Positions 9,360 to 20,434 of a stretch of 64,000 bases of DNA are shown piece by piece. The translations under genes were made by a program, and so were the position numbers. The first letter of the stretch is position 1; every line of letters starts with the position of its first letter. The notes under the pieces were generated by a model, which was given only the letters and a program-made list of their open reading frames with translations, searched no databases and was not told the origin of the DNA. Origin of the DNA: Leishmania donovani (lineage: Eukaryota; Euglenozoa; Kinetoplastea; Trypanosomatida; Trypanosomatidae); the NCBI RefSeq assembly GCF_000227135.1, contig NC_018240.1, positions 57,479 through 121,478 of the forward strand, in the 5' to 3' direction.

Positions 9360-11777
9360 CTAAGACTCGGTGTTGCGGTAGAGGTGGATCATCACCCCTC
9401 GATTGTAAGCCTCCACAGAGTGATCACCCAAAACCGAGGCCTCCCCGCAGCCGTGCTTCAACACCGCGAAGGCGGTCTCCGAGTCGTCGGTCGACACATA
9501 CCCGTAGGCACCGTATTGGATAAAATGATAGCGGCCGAAGCACGTAAAGCGGCGGTGCACGCGGCGCGAAGACACCGGCAGCACTACATCAGCCACCGTG
9601 TCCGCCGCAACCCCAACTTCAGAAGGTGTGACCGGCTCATCGGCGACGTCGGGTCCAGAGCCACCATCTTCACGACACGAGTGATACACGGTGCTCAATG
9701 GCCTAGACGCGGCGCCGCACCTGCGCGTACATCGGCTTTTGAAATCGTGGAGGGCCGCCTCCACTTCGGCGTCCAGCTGCGCTGCCGCCTCACGAGATGG
9801 TGCTGGCGTGTCGTTCTCCAGCGCGTCACGGCTGTTGCGGAGGGTGGTATCAGCGTACGCGGCGAGCTGCGCTTGCTCTTCCCACAATGCAGATGACCCG
9901 TCAGAGATGTCTTCCTCCTCCGGCGCGGCGGTCTCCTTGCCCGCCGCGTCGTTCATCGAGAAGAGTGCAGACGTAGCTGAAGCGCCAACACCTGGAGAAG
10001 CGTCAGCAAAGGAAGTGCCGGACGGCGTCTTGGCGCGCAAGCGTGCCAGCGCGGTGGAGAGCCTGCCGGAGCTGAGGGTGGGGGTGTTGGCTGCTACAGT
10101 CGCGGCGGAGGAGGCAGCGGTATTTGCTGCTGGCGACGCCGCACTCGTGGGGCTGCTTTGACTGCCGCCGCCCCTCCACCAGCTCTGGGCTGCCGTGAAG
10201 ACGGATGTGACGAGCTGCTTAAGTCGCGACTGCGCGTCCCAAGCGAGTTCGTCCGTGCACGACAGGCGCGGCACAATGTCGCTGCGGTGGACAAAGTTGT
10301 GGAAGATATGCGTCCAGCCGCAGCCCTGTACGTGGTCGGCCAGCTCGTAGTTGCCGAGCAGCGGCGCACCGAGTGAGACGCACAGCAGTCGCGGCGTCTC
10401 CTCCTGCGAGCCGCGGGGCACCAGCAGAGAAGCACGTCGGTGCAGCATCTGCAGACTCAAGTACTGCGCAGTGGCCCCGCCCAGCGAATGGCCGCACAGG
10501 ACAAGGGTATAACCGCCACTGCGGACGTCTTCCAGAAGCGTGTCGAAGGGCAGTCCAACCTCTTGCGCCTCTTGCGCGAAGCCCTTGTGCACCTGGTACT
10601 CCCACACCTTCCGAACACCGCCGTTGAGTATCACCGTTGCCTCAGCGTGGTCGGCCCCCTCTTGGTCCTCCGCTGTCGTAGTCAGACAGACGCCTTCGTG
10701 CAACGTCGACCACACAGTCTCCGTGACACGCGCAAACTGCATGTCCACCCAACGCGTCCGCCAGTTGTGCGTTCCGGGAAAGGCAATAAACTTAACGCGA
10801 CCTGGCGCCTCAAGGATTGTGTAACGCTCCCGTGCTACGGTGATGCGCAGTGCACGTGCGTACGGGATGTCAGACAGACTTAAGGTGATGTTTGGCGCTC
10901 CGAGGTACTCGTACGCGATTGCCGAAGCCACCATGGAAAGCAGCACTCGCTGTGCCAGAACGGCGGTGGTGATGGCGCGGAAGGCGAGCATCTCTTCGTA
11001 GCGGCGGAAGAGCCCGCGAAACATGCGCTCCACCTGCGTGGTCGTCATGCCGCCCACCTCCATGGCGCGCAGCGAGAGCTGCTGCACGTCAAGCACCCTG
11101 ACGTCGTCCATCACGCTCTTGGACAACCCGTTCGGGCGGACCACACGTGCGGTGTGCGGCTGCGTGACAACGGTGGGCAGCCCACACCCGTAGCACACCA
11201 GTTGACGTGTCAGGATACGGCACGACGGGCCGATGCACATGCGAGGCATGGGCCCCGCTGTCCGCAATATGTACAGCCCCCACAGAAGGCCACCGTCACC
11301 GCGCGTGGCGAGGTTCGCCAGCGCCCATAGCGTGGAGCAGCGGTCGCACACCATCATCTGCCGCCCAAGCATGTGTACGTAGTGTCGATATCCCCAGCAG
11401 CCGGAGCACACAGCGTGCCAGCAGCGGCGGCAGTGATGCCGATTGGTGTGGAAGCGGAAGCGGGACCGGCAAACAGAGCATGTCGTGCAAATGCAGCCCT
11501 CCTTCGCACGCTGACACGTTGTGCAGACACGGTGACCCTCCAGTGGCGCCGGGCGCACGATGATCGGCATCCACATGTCGGTAACGCTTTGGGTCAGGGA
11601 TGTCATGTTATCTGTATCTGCGCGTCGCTGCGCTGGCGTCGTGTTGCTTGTGGTGGCGGTGCGCACGTCGCCCCACTGCGGCTGTGTGTGGGTGTAGACG
11701 AAGTCGCGCATCTGTGCAAACTGCGGCCACTGCGGCTGAGGCACCGCCAAAGACGACGGCGACGACGCCGAGTGCAT
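9360..11777 (-). CDS. FYVE-like zinc finger + class 3 lipase domain protein
   Basis: 805 aa from the ATG at 11777 (MHSASSPSS). Upstream in-frame codons belong to a pyrimidine-rich leader with a poly-T tract near 11883-11905. The N-terminal third holds a Cys/His-rich FYVE-like finger (about residues 80-155) with CTTCSVC, the RHHCRRCW signature block and CDRC. The class 3 lipase domain follows: GHSLGGA with nucleophile Ser at residue 431, the Asp segment RSDIVPRLS, and a C-terminal His in LGDHSVEAYNRG, so the triad looks intact. A Ser/Ala/Thr-rich spacer lies between the Asp and His segments. Expected role: hydrolysis of acylglycerols or phospholipids, with the finger possibly directing it to PI3P membranes (inference). 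It is followed by a SIDER2 and then by the paralog that has lost the Ser. Confidence 0.88.
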   Translation of the reverse strand: MHSASSPSSLAVPQPQWPQFAQMRDFVYTHTQPQWGDVRTATTSNTTPAQRRADTDNMTSLTQSVTDMWMPIIVRPAPLEGHRVCTTCQRAKEGCICTTCSVCRSRFRFHTNRHHCRRCWHAVCSGCWGYRHYVHMLGRQMMVCDRCSTLWALANLATRGDGGLLWGLYILRTAGPMPRMCIGPSCRILTRQLVCYGCGLPTVVTQPHTARVVRPNGLSKSVMDDVRVLDVQQLSLRAMEVGGMTTTQVERMFRGLFRRYEEMLAFRAITTAVLAQRVLLSMVASAIAYEYLGAPNITLSLSDIPYARALRITVARERYTILEAPGRVKFIAFPGTHNWRTRWVDMQFARVTETVWSTLHEGVCLTTTAEDQEGADHAEATVILNGGVRKVWEYQVHKGFAQEAQEVGLPFDTLLEDVRSGGYTLVLCGHSLGGATAQYLSLQMLHRRASLLVPRGSQEETPRLLCVSLGAPLLGNYELADHVQGCGWTHIFHNFVHRSDIVPRLSCTDELAWDAQSRLKQLVTSVFTAAQSWWRGGGSQSSPTSAASPAANTAASSAATVAANTPTLSSGRLSTALARLRAKTPSGTSFADASPGVGASATSALFSMNDAAGKETAAPEEEDISDGSSALWEEQAQLAAYADTTLRNSRDALENDTPAPSREAAAQLDAEVEAALHDFKSRCTRRCGAASRPLSTVYHSCREDGGSGPDVADEPVTPSEVGVAADTVADVVLPVSSRRVHRRFTCFGRYHFIQYGAYGYVSTDDSETAFAVLKHGCGEASVLGDHSVEAYNRGVMIHLYRNTES

Positions 11778-12993
11778 CTGTGGTTGTAAAAGTGATGTGT
11801 GTGCGTGAGAGAGAGAGAGCGGGGAGAAGTTGGAGAAGGAAAGCGGCGTGAGAGCGACAAGCGCTGCCGCAGCCGTGAAGACGAAAAAAAAAAGAAAAAA
11901 CGAAAGGAAGCGGAAACGCAATGCGTCGTTGAGAGGGCGACAGCGAAGACGGAACACCGCCAGAGCAGCAGCGTCCAGAGCTACAACAGCAACGACAGCT
12001 ACAGCGCCAAGGTGCTACGTGAGAGGGCGGCAGAGCTGCAGCAGCGTCGAGAAACAGTAGGCGAACGGAAGTGGAAAAAGAATGAGGGCAGGCCGCAACG
12101 GACACAAAGCAGCAAGCTCTGTATCTACGGCTGCGGCCGTGCCTGTGCGAGCGCAAGCTCAAGTGCACGCGCCAGAGAGGACGAATAGTTGCAGTGGGTA
12201 GAAGACAGACATGAGAGCCGCGGAATAGTGCAGAAACCACGCACACGCTCGTATGTACGTACTGTCGCTGCCAGGGCGATGTGTGTGTATGTGTGTGGAG
12301 GGGGAGTGGGTATGTGCGTAGAGAGCGCATGGGCAGCACAGCATGAGTGAGAGGATGTTGAGGTGCATGGAAAGAGAAGTGAGGGGGCAGAACGTGTGGG
12401 ATGGAAAGAAGCAATGCATCACGTGCACACCGTCCCACACATAAGCACCTCAGCAGATGCGCTAGTAACTCATACGGAAACGCAGTCCCATCTCGGCCCT
12501 CCGAGATGTCGGACCCGTCCTCTCCTCCCGCACCGCCCACAGAGAGAGTGGATGAGCGGTGCGGGAGAGCACCGGAGGCGTAAGCGCCGACGTCGGCGGA
12601 GACACTCGTTCGCGATGCACGCACAAAACACAGAGACGCTCGATGGTACAGAGATGATGAAACATGAGCATAGATAAAATAGCGCGCCGCACACACGTCG
12701 AAAAGATGATTGAGGCCGCCGAGAAGCGATGGCGTTAGAGGGCCGGCGGCGGGGGGAGTGCGGGGAGAGAGAAGTCTGGTGAGACCGTAGTGGACAGCAC
12801 AAGACGGCATGATACAGCTCGTCGTATCGACGTGTTACTTCTGCGAAGCGAGGCGCCGAGGCGCACGCCCGCCCGCCCGCATGAGCGTTGAGGAAATGGG
12901 TGCGGGGGTGCGAAAGCAAAGAGGGGGAAGCACAGATAAGGGTGGGCTGCAGATGCGTTATGCTGCTATCAGTACCACCCCCGTGGCACCCAT
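11778..12993. other. Intergenic between Rab-like and lipase genes
   Basis: No gene is supported; the ORFs crossing it are low complexity. It contains the 3'UTR of the Rab-like gene and the leader of the lipase gene. On the minus strand the T-run is followed by ctgcggcag, a candidate splice acceptor about 90 nt before the lipase ATG. A second AG (ccacag) directly abuts that ATG. Confidence 0.45.
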
Positions 12994-13629
12994 CTAGCAG
13001 CATCGATTCTCTTGACGCGGTGCCGCGTTCTCTGCGTGGCACATAACACCGCCCTCGCGCACGTTGAAGGTGCTGTTTGTCTCGATCAGTTTCGCAGCGA
13101 CGGCATGGAACGCATCCTGAACCCCGTCGCCGCTGCGCGCGCTAGTCTCGTGGTACATGGCACCCATCTCCACCGCGCACTGCTGCGCATCTGCCAAAGA
13201 AACCTGCCGCTCGCTCTCCAAGTCCTTCTTGTTGCCTACCAGCATCACAATCGTCTCTGGCGAGTTGGCTTGCAGCTCGCGAATCCAGTACCTTGCCTTC
13301 TCGAACGTATCGGCGGAGACAATGTCGAACACGACGAGCGCCGCAGCGGCACCGCGGTAGTACATAGAAGCTAAACTCTTAAAGCGCTCCTGCCCTGCCG
13401 TGTCCCATATATCGAAGTGAACGGCGGTGTCGTCGTCCACGTTGCACGTGTACCGAAAGAAGGAGGCGCCGACGGTGCTGTTCAGCTTCTCGCTAAAGGC
13501 ATTCTTCATGAGACGCTGCACGACGGACGACTTGCCGACGCCACTCTCCCCGAGCAGGACTAGTTTGAACTTCCGTGTCGAAGCGGAAGCCCCCGCCGTC
13601 GTCGTCGGGGCGCGACCGATGGATGACAT
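12994..13629 (-). CDS. Rab5-like small GTPase
   Basis: 211 aa from the ATG at 13629 (MSSIGRAPTT); the 97 open codons upstream are leader sequence. All five G motifs are visible: GESGVGKS (residues 27-34), an effector-loop Thr in STVGASF, WDTAGQE, NKKD and ETSA. The protein ends in a double cysteine (NRCC), the Rab geranylgeranylation signal. The stretch LASMYYRGAAAALVVFDI with STVGASF is most like the Rab5/21/22 group, which controls early endosome traffic. Trypanosomatids have two Rab5 forms; which one this would be I cannot decide. The minus-strand tract (CT)n ending ctgtag near 13748 is a good splice acceptor, giving a leader of about 120 nt. Confidence 0.9.
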   Translation of the reverse strand: MSSIGRAPTTTAGASASTRKFKLVLLGESGVGKSSVVQRLMKNAFSEKLNSTVGASFFRYTCNVDDDTAVHFDIWDTAGQERFKSLASMYYRGAAAALVVFDIVSADTFEKARYWIRELQANSPETIVMLVGNKKDLESERQVSLADAQQCAVEMGAMYHETSARSGDGVQDAFHAVAAKLIETNSTFNVREGGVMCHAENAAPRQENRCC

Positions 13630-15289
13630 GGTAGTGGCGGATAATCGAAGCGGCGAGGGAATGGGGAAGGCCGTGCACGAACGAGTACCCGCCGCACACA
13701 CGCCACGCACGCACACAAAGGCCACGGGTCCCGTACACTTGAGGACTCTACAGAGAGAGAGAGAGCAGAGAGATGAGGAGAAGGTCAGCGCAGCGGAGCG
13801 GGACGGAAGGACCGCTCCCCCTCCCCAAAGCAACGAAGATGTACCACACAAGACGGGTGGTGGGAAGAGGTTTAGCAGCAGCAGCAGAGATAGTGGACGC
13901 GTGAAGCACAAGGCGGTCAACAGCGGCGCACAAATGCACCTCCGCTCGTGTGCGCTGAGGCAAAGACAAGCGCCGGCACGTCGAGCGCACCGAGTGACAG
14001 CGAAGAGCGTGACCGTGTGTATGAGGCGGGGGCGGGCGGGGCAGCGAACAAAGATGAGCGGAGGACTGCAGCGATGACAACGAAAATGGTGTTCGAATCG
14101 CGCGTTGCGGCACGTCCGTCAATGACGTACGAGAGCTGCGTGCTGGCAAGGTCAAACGGGGTGAGTGCGCGGGCGTACGCGTATGTATGTGTGTGCGCAC
14201 CCGGCCCAAGCCTGTCCTCCACCTCTAGGTCTCTGTGTTTGATCGGCTACGTGACAGATGCGTCGTGTATGAGTGCGCAGCTGGCACAGTGCGACCCACC
14301 CCCTGCAGGAATAAAAAGCAGATGATATACGTTTTTCGTTGCTGTTGAGGCACTGCACGAGCCTGGATGAGCTCACTGACGGAGTGGGGTCAGCTCAGAC
14401 GTGCGTGCTGCTTGTGTAATGACGAGGGCTTCTACGGTGTGTTTGCAAAGAGTCACGAGAAGAGAAGAGAGGCATGGAGCGAGACGTGAAAGCCGGCAAG
14501 CAGCAGCCGTGAATAGTACAAGTGACGAGAGAGGAGAAGCATAGGATGCGAGACTGATGGGTGCGCGAGAGTGCGATGCGATGCTGAACTACAGCAACGA
14601 CGCAAGCGGGCTCATCCGTTGGCAGTCGCCGGATGGTCATCCGTAGGATGCAGAGTAGAGAGAGGGAGGCAGCCCCAACAGCATCGCCTCGGCAGTACGA
14701 GCCACTTTGCGCACGTGGACACGACATGTGCACGGTTTCCTCGTGCCTCCTCACACGTTCCCTGCGACAATGCGCGCGGCTGCACAGGTCACGGCGTATG
14801 GGGTAAGGAAAAAAAAAAGAAGCGGATCCGTCTGCGTGTCCGAGTGTATGTGCGCCGATGCAGGAAGTGTGCGAGGAGACGAGCAGGTCGATGTATCAAA
14901 AGGGCGGGAGAGTACCTTGAGCAGCGGAGTGGCAGCAGCAGCAGAGAGAGGGGAAAGGAAGACACCAAACAGACAGACATATGCATGCGTCTATGCCTGT
15001 ATCGGTGTTTGCTGGCTTTGTGCGTCGTAGCGGTAGCAGATGCATGAACGACTAGAAACGTGCGAAGAAGAGCCACGCGAGAGAGGCGGAGGTGTCCGTG
15101 GGAGCTCAAGCATCAAGAAAGTGTTTTATGTACACAGTCGTGGCTCGCGAACACTCGCCGCGCACACGAGGAGTGGGGGAGCAGAGCAGAGGGGGATGCC
15201 CCTCTCCACGACGCGTGAGACACGCTTTGCCGTGCAGCGCACGCTGCTGAGCGGAGGCGAAAAGGGAGGAGGCCGAGCAAGGGAGATGG
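13630..15289. other. Intergenic between RING-protein and Rab-like genes
   Basis: No gene is supported. The Rab-proximal part holds the polypyrimidine tract and AG acceptor (about 13748-13770). The rest is expected 3'UTR of the RING protein gene, with short purine and A runs. Confidence 0.45.
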
Positions 15290-16549
15290 CTAGAAGGATC
15301 TAGGACCGTCGCGTGGTGACGAAAAGAGCCGTTGGAGCGGCTTCGATGACGGCCTGGACACGTACGAGGTGCCAGCTGGCATGAAAGAGTCAGGGCGGCG
15401 CGACTGCTGCTGCGCTGCGGCGGCCAGCGGCGTTGTGAGCCAGAAGTCGATGCTCGGCCCAGGGGAGTCGCCGCCACCGCTCCCCGGCTGACGTGCAAAG
15501 GCATGGGAACTCTGGTGCGGCGGCCGCTGTTGCGGAGGCACCGTGGCGTGGGTGCGAGGTGTGAGCGCGACCTTGGCACCGACGCCCACGCTAGCGGCCG
15601 GCTGTGGCAATGACGCACGGATATCATCCACGCGTCTCCGCGGCAGCGACGGGTTTGAGTCAGAGCGGTGGCGTTTCGCGATGAGGGAGCTTGCTGACCA
15701 CCCGAGGGGCGGCGCTGCTCCGACGGCGGACGACGTCGACGTCTCACTAGCGGCAGCGCCGCGTGACTCGCCACCGTTTCCGTGCGACTGGTGTCGTCGG
15801 TGCTGCCCATGCGAGTGAGAGGACGGCGAAGGTGACGATGCCACAGACGGGCGCGGCCAGCTGCCACGTGGAGAGGTGTCTGATGCCCTAGCACCGACCA
15901 CGCCGGCAGGTAGGAAGGGGGCATGGCGCCCCGTCAATGGGGGTGGGATGATCTGCCCCGCCGGCGTATGGCAAACCTCGACGGTCTTCGGTGCGCCGTG
16001 CGGGTACCCGTCGCTGGCATGGGTAACTCGCGGGTCCGCCAGCATGTGCGCGCGTTGTTGCTGTGGTGGCGGGGGCTGCGACTGCTGTTGTGACGTCTTT
16101 CTTTGCGAGTATGCACGGGTGGCCGCAGCGGTGGCGTGTGCCAGCTCCTCGCGCAGCCGGCACACCTCCTCCTGAAGCGCTTGCACTTGCGACACTGCCG
16201 CGGCGCACTCTGCCTGCTTCCGCTGACTCTGCCGTGCCATGTCCTGGTTTTGGCCATGCAGCATCGCCAGCGCCTGGCGCATGCGACGGATGACTTGCTG
16301 GTAGTGCCGCACTTGAGAGATGATCACTTTTTCCGCTCTCCCAAGTACCGTTGCACCGTCTTGCAGCAGCTGCTGCACATTGGGGTGGTCAAGCTTAACG
16401 AGCTGGTATGGCTGCTGACATAGCGGACAGGGCGCAGCGGCTGGTAGGCGGGAGACGCAACGCGAGCAGAGGTAGTGGTTGCACGATGTGACGCTGCCGT
16501 CCCTGTTGCAGTCACCGAGGCACAGAACACAGATGGGCTGGAAGGACAT
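15290..16549 (-). CDS. RING finger + coiled-coil protein, Zip3/RNF212-like architecture
   Basis: 419 aa from 16549, the first ATG of the frame (the upstream open codons start with GTG). A C3HC4 RING occupies residues 7-44: C7-x2-C10, C23-x-H25, C28-x2-C31, C41-x2-C44. A helical segment (VQQLLQDGATVLGRAEKVII, then QVRHYQQVIRRM) and a coiled coil to about residue 150 follow. The remaining 270 residues are Ser/Pro/Gln/His-rich and probably disordered. An N-terminal RING, a short coiled coil and a Ser-rich tail make up the layout of the Zip3/RNF212/ZHP-3 family of meiotic SUMO/ubiquitin E3 ligases. That assignment rests on architecture and a weak resemblance after the RING; a generic RING E3 is the alternative. 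Confidence 0.8.
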   Translation of the reverse strand: MSFQPICVLCLGDCNRDGSVTSCNHYLCSRCVSRLPAAAPCPLCQQPYQLVKLDHPNVQQLLQDGATVLGRAEKVIISQVRHYQQVIRRMRQALAMLHGQNQDMARQSQRKQAECAAAVSQVQALQEEVCRLREELAHATAAATRAYSQRKTSQQQSQPPPPQQQRAHMLADPRVTHASDGYPHGAPKTVEVCHTPAGQIIPPPLTGRHAPFLPAGVVGARASDTSPRGSWPRPSVASSPSPSSHSHGQHRRHQSHGNGGESRGAAASETSTSSAVGAAPPLGWSASSLIAKRHRSDSNPSLPRRRVDDIRASLPQPAASVGVGAKVALTPRTHATVPPQQRPPHQSSHAFARQPGSGGGDSPGPSIDFWLTTPLAAAAQQQSRRPDSFMPAGTSYVSRPSSKPLQRLFSSPRDGPRSF

Positions 16550-18252
16550 GCGGCACGCACGGGTGGTTCGCGGCGCTGCATTGCTCGCCGTCGCGCCTAC
16601 ACCCACACGCACGCGCGAGTGGCACCGCACACTTTCGATCGTTTCACCCGCTTGCCGCCTTCTCGTTCACCTGTGCTCCTCTTCGGTAGGCGGACGTGCG
16701 TGGGCGTGGGCGCAAAGGCTGCACACCGCACAGCGCACACGCGCCGGGATACCGACGCGCACGGATACAGCGCTTCTGGGTATGCGCAGCGCGTCGCTGT
16801 CGCATCCACGTCTGCTCAGCAGGCGCACACACATCCACATGCACATGCACAGACGGCAGGCCAAAGGTGAAGGAAATTAAAGGTGGAATGGGTGCGCACG
16901 CCGAGCACAGCAGCCGAAGCAGCGTGGGCCAAACGGCGAAGCGAAAGGGAGCGGATCAGCCCGCGAGAGTCGACCCGCCCGTTCATTGAGTGAGGAAGAG
17001 CACAAGAGGGACGAGAGGGCAGGTGATGTTGTGGGCAGAATAGTGATGGACAACGAGAAAGGGGCACAGAAGATGTGGAGAGGGGATGCGATGAGAGCAG
17101 CAACTCCGCGCCCGCCCGCCCATCCAGCCATGCGGCTAGGCGCATTGGTTGAAGGAGAAGGGGTGAAGAGAAGGGCAACAACTATGGAGGCGGCCGCGGC
17201 GGAGTTGTAGAAGCGTATCGCTTCATCCTCCCCCACCATCACCAGTTCACCGCGCCAACCCAGCCCGTCCCGCCCCCTCCTCTTACCCTTCTAACGAGTG
17301 GCGGCCGATGATAGCGTCAACGAAACACGCGGCACACGGCGGATAGGTCTGAGGGATGGAGAGAGGTGTTGCGGAAGAGGCACGGAAGTAGAAACGGGTG
17401 TACCCCCTCCCCTCCTCCTTACTTGGTGGAGCGGGGGCAGTTCGTGTCGATCCGCTCCTGCCGCCTGCCCTTCACCATGGTGCGCGCATGTGTAGCAATG
17501 TCTGCTGTGGGTGGTGATGTCTTGTGGCTAGCGGACATTTGCGCAGCTCTGTATGCAGATGGGCGGAGGTCAGAGAAGCGGCCGACTCATGATCTTCAAC
17601 GCCACACAACCTCCCTTCAACACATACACAGAGACATCAGAAAACGCGCCTTCACAAAGGAAGAGGTCTCAGAGACCCGAAAGGGGCCGGGAGCGACCAC
17701 AACAACGGCAGCGACAGCGAGCAGCCCGAACCAGCGAGCCGCAGAGAGGGCCAAGAGGGGAAGGAGGCAAAAACAGCAGAGAGAAGCGAGTAGGAGAAAG
17801 CCGTGACGGCACCTCCTCTCTCTGGGGAGGTGACTAATATACATCCAGGGGTGGAGAGCGGCAAGCAGTGGGGAGCGGGGGGAGGAAGGAGAAGTAACGG
17901 TGTACACACGGAAGCACAACTCGTAGCGAGCCTGCACCGTCACGCATCCGTCAGCCTCGTCCTCTTGCGCCACTTCTCCACCGCCTCCATTGACATCTCG
18001 CCTCTAGCCGGTCCCTCGGTGCTCAAGCACGCTACATGCAGTTGTGTGCGTGCTTGCACAAGCTCACAACGGAAAAGGGTAGCAGCGCACACAGTGAAGA
18101 AGAGGCAGCGGCTGGACGGAGGCGCTGCCGGGGCGGCGAAGAGCACCTCGCACAAGTCTGTCGAAAGGGAGAAGAGCCGATGGCAGAGCGCAACCAAAGG
18201 CGGCAGGTGGCACATCATGCGCATACACTCGCACATCAACACCGAGCGCCAC
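16550..18252. other. Intergenic between coiled-coil and RING genes
   Basis: No gene is supported. It should contain the 3'UTR of the coiled-coil gene and the leader of the RING gene. Purine-rich on the plus strand; nothing repeated elsewhere in the window was noticed. Confidence 0.4.
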
Positions 18253-19176
18253 TCAGCCCGCCTTTGCTACCGCCGCCTGTTGTGCGGCTGCGGCTGCTAC
18301 CTGCTGCGCCGCCACTTGGCGCTGCTGCTCCTGATGCTGCATGATGATGTTCTGGAAGTCCTCTAGGCAGTCGCAGATGACGTGTAGCTGGTGCAGCACG
18401 TTGCTGTGCAGTGTCTCTACCTTGCCGCGACCCGAGTAGCCGCGCACCCATGACACGCAGCGGTCGTATAGGTTCGCGGTGGCCATGCTGACGTGGCTCA
18501 CTGTGCGCGTCGTCGAGCTCTTCTGCTTGATCATGCGGTCCAGTTTGTCCTGCTTTGCCTTGATGGCCTTCTGGAGTGACTCGAAAGACATCTGCATCTC
18601 GTTCAGTTGGTTCTGGAGGGCGATGTTCTCCGTGCCGCGGCGCTGGCGTGCCAGGTTGAGGGAGCTGCGTGTGCGCAGGAGATCCTCCTCGAGTTGTGTC
18701 TTGCGCGCCTGCAGGACGCTGGTGTTGTCGCACAGTGTCATCCAACGCTTCATGATGTCGCGCGGTTCCTGGTACTCGTCGCCGTCGTTGCGGGAGAGCA
18801 CCTCCTCCAAGAACGTTTGGTACTTCTCGATGTCCTCGTACTGCGTCTTCATCTCATCCCGCTTCTGCTCCAGCCCCTGCAGGCGCTGCGTAAGCTGGGC
18901 AATATACGCCTCCCGCTCCTTGCGCTGCTTCTCTTCGATGGCGACCTTCTTCATGGCACGACTACGCTTGATTTCGTTCTCCTGTATGAACTTGTAGTAC
19001 TGCACGAGCGTGTCTTGCAGCTCTGCCCGGTCGGCAGCCAACTGCGCCTCCCCCTCCTTCACCTGTGCCATGCGTCTGTTGTACTCCTCGCGCTTCGCCT
19101 CTAGCTCGCGCTGCACATCGATCTCCGCACGTCGCAGCTTCGTGGCGGCGGTGATGCTGTCGAGCGCACTAGACAT
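18253..19176 (-). CDS. CCDC42/CFAP73-like (DUF4200) flagellar coiled-coil protein
   Basis: 307 aa from the ATG at 19176 (MSSALDSITAATKLRRAEID). Nearly the whole protein is a heptad-like coiled coil rich in Glu, Gln, Lys and Arg. The middle resembles the DUF4200 core: FIQENEIKRSRAMKKVAIEE, then LEQKRDEMKTQYEDIEKYQT, then FLEEVL, followed by EPRDIMKRWMTL and the pattern LCDNTSVLQARK. In CCDC42 and CFAP73/MIA2 this domain is found in axonemal proteins of the modifier-of-inner-arm complex and in sperm manchette/centriole proteins. The last 30 residues are Ala/Gln-rich low complexity. Function in the flagellum is inferred from family membership; the subfamily (CCDC42 or CFAP73) is uncertain. Confidence 0.8.
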   Translation of the reverse strand: MSSALDSITAATKLRRAEIDVQRELEAKREEYNRRMAQVKEGEAQLAADRAELQDTLVQYYKFIQENEIKRSRAMKKVAIEEKQRKEREAYIAQLTQRLQGLEQKRDEMKTQYEDIEKYQTFLEEVLSRNDGDEYQEPRDIMKRWMTLCDNTSVLQARKTQLEEDLLRTRSSLNLARQRRGTENIALQNQLNEMQMSFESLQKAIKAKQDKLDRMIKQKSSTTRTVSHVSMATANLYDRCVSWVRGYSGRGKVETLHSNVLHQLHVICDCLEDFQNIIMQHQEQQRQVAAQQVAAAAAQQAAVAKAG

Positions 19177-20005
19177 TCTCGGTGTCTGTCGGTGTGTGCG
19201 TGTGCGTGTGTGTGTGCGTGCCTGTCTGTGTATGTGGTGATGGGAGGGTGGTTGCCCCCCGAGTACCCATCCGCTTGTGGTGCTACACACAGGCGTGCAT
19301 GTGCGCATGTGCGTGTTTTGAAAGAAGGGGAAAGGGAGACGTGGAGCATCGGCTGTGCGACGGTGGCGTGTACGTGTACGTGGCTCACATCGAACAGGTG
19401 CGCACGTACACTTGCGCAGAGAGAAAGAGACAGGCATGCGTGCATGGCCACGCAGCGTGCCACATACACACACACGGGTGTGGTCACTGCCCTACCACAC
19501 CCGCCATGGCATCCGTCATCCTCAAGTCCCATTCGTCAGAGGCGGGGAGTCTAGTGCCCACGATGAATGGCTTCGCGCGAGCCGACACACGAAAAACAAT
19601 ACGGAAAAGAAAAGCTTCTGTGATACGCTTCGCAGCTGTGCCGCTCGCTACCTAACTCGCGAAGCTGCAGGGGTGCCTGCAAGAGCCCTGCAGAACTACT
19701 TGGCCACATGCTGGCCTGATGTCTCGAGTCCTGGCCATCCATCTTTCCTTTCAGAGAGCATCGACGGAAAGGGGGAGGATGAAAAGAGCGGGCACACGCA
19801 CGGCTCAGCATGCAGAGGGAGGATGGGGCTCTCTCGCCCGGGATTTACTTCGGTGCTCCCTGAGGCCGCAGTCGCCTTTCGTGAGAGGATTCGCTGTGAC
19901 GAAACACGGATCACCTCATCGTAATCCTGCAACAGATTTTGCTCCTCCGACAGCCGTTCTGTGGCCTCCCTCCGGCCCTCGCGCAGCGGGGTAAGGGTGC
20001 CGCTC
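19177..20005. other. Intergenic, 5' flank of the coiled-coil gene
   Basis: No gene is supported. Near the ATG the sequence is GT-rich on the plus strand. Beyond 19560 it becomes the GC-rich, non-repetitive stretch described with the minus-strand open frame at 20006-21832. Confidence 0.4.
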
Positions 20006-20335
20006 GCAAGTGCCAACGCCACGTCCTTCGCATGCGAGCAGGCGAGAGACGAGCCCGGCGCGGAGTTGCACTCCTCAAAGGTACGCGAGTTGCGTGTCGG
20101 CAGGGTTCAGTGAGCCGGGGCGGTGTAGAGGAACACAACGTCGATGCTCCGCTCGTGAAACCAAACGGCGCGTGTACGCGCCCAGCGTGTTCGGCGCCAG
20201 GCCGACACCCACTGCCGCTAAAACCCATTCAGCTGCTTTCTGCGCATGCAGGATGGGGAGGGGTGGTGATGGTCCGTCACCAAGGCGACCGTTGCCCCAA
20301 CTGGGGTAGAGCGAGGGTGTTCTGCCGTGAAGCGG
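20006..20335. repeat. Left copy of gap-flanking 330-bp duplication (gap 20336-20434)
   Basis: Repeated directly at 20435-20764, immediately after the N run, with one visible substitution (ttcggcgcc versus ttcagcgcc). It is best explained as overlapping contig ends that were not merged. Confidence 0.9.
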
Positions 20336-20434
20336 NNNNNNNNNNNNNNNNNNNNNNNNNNNNNNNNNNNNNNNNNNNNNNNNNNNNNNNNNNNNNNNNN
20401 NNNNNNNNNNNNNNNNNNNNNNNNNNNNNNNNNN
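20336..20434. other. Assembly gap (99 N), probably false
   Basis: The sequence before and after the gap is the same 330 bp, so the two contigs probably overlap and the true genome lacks both the gap and one copy. Confidence 0.9.

Noticed and set aside
16550..16630. Longer N-terminus for the RING protein (start at 16630)
   Set aside because: The codon at 16630 is GTG; the RING begins 7 residues after the ATG at 16549.
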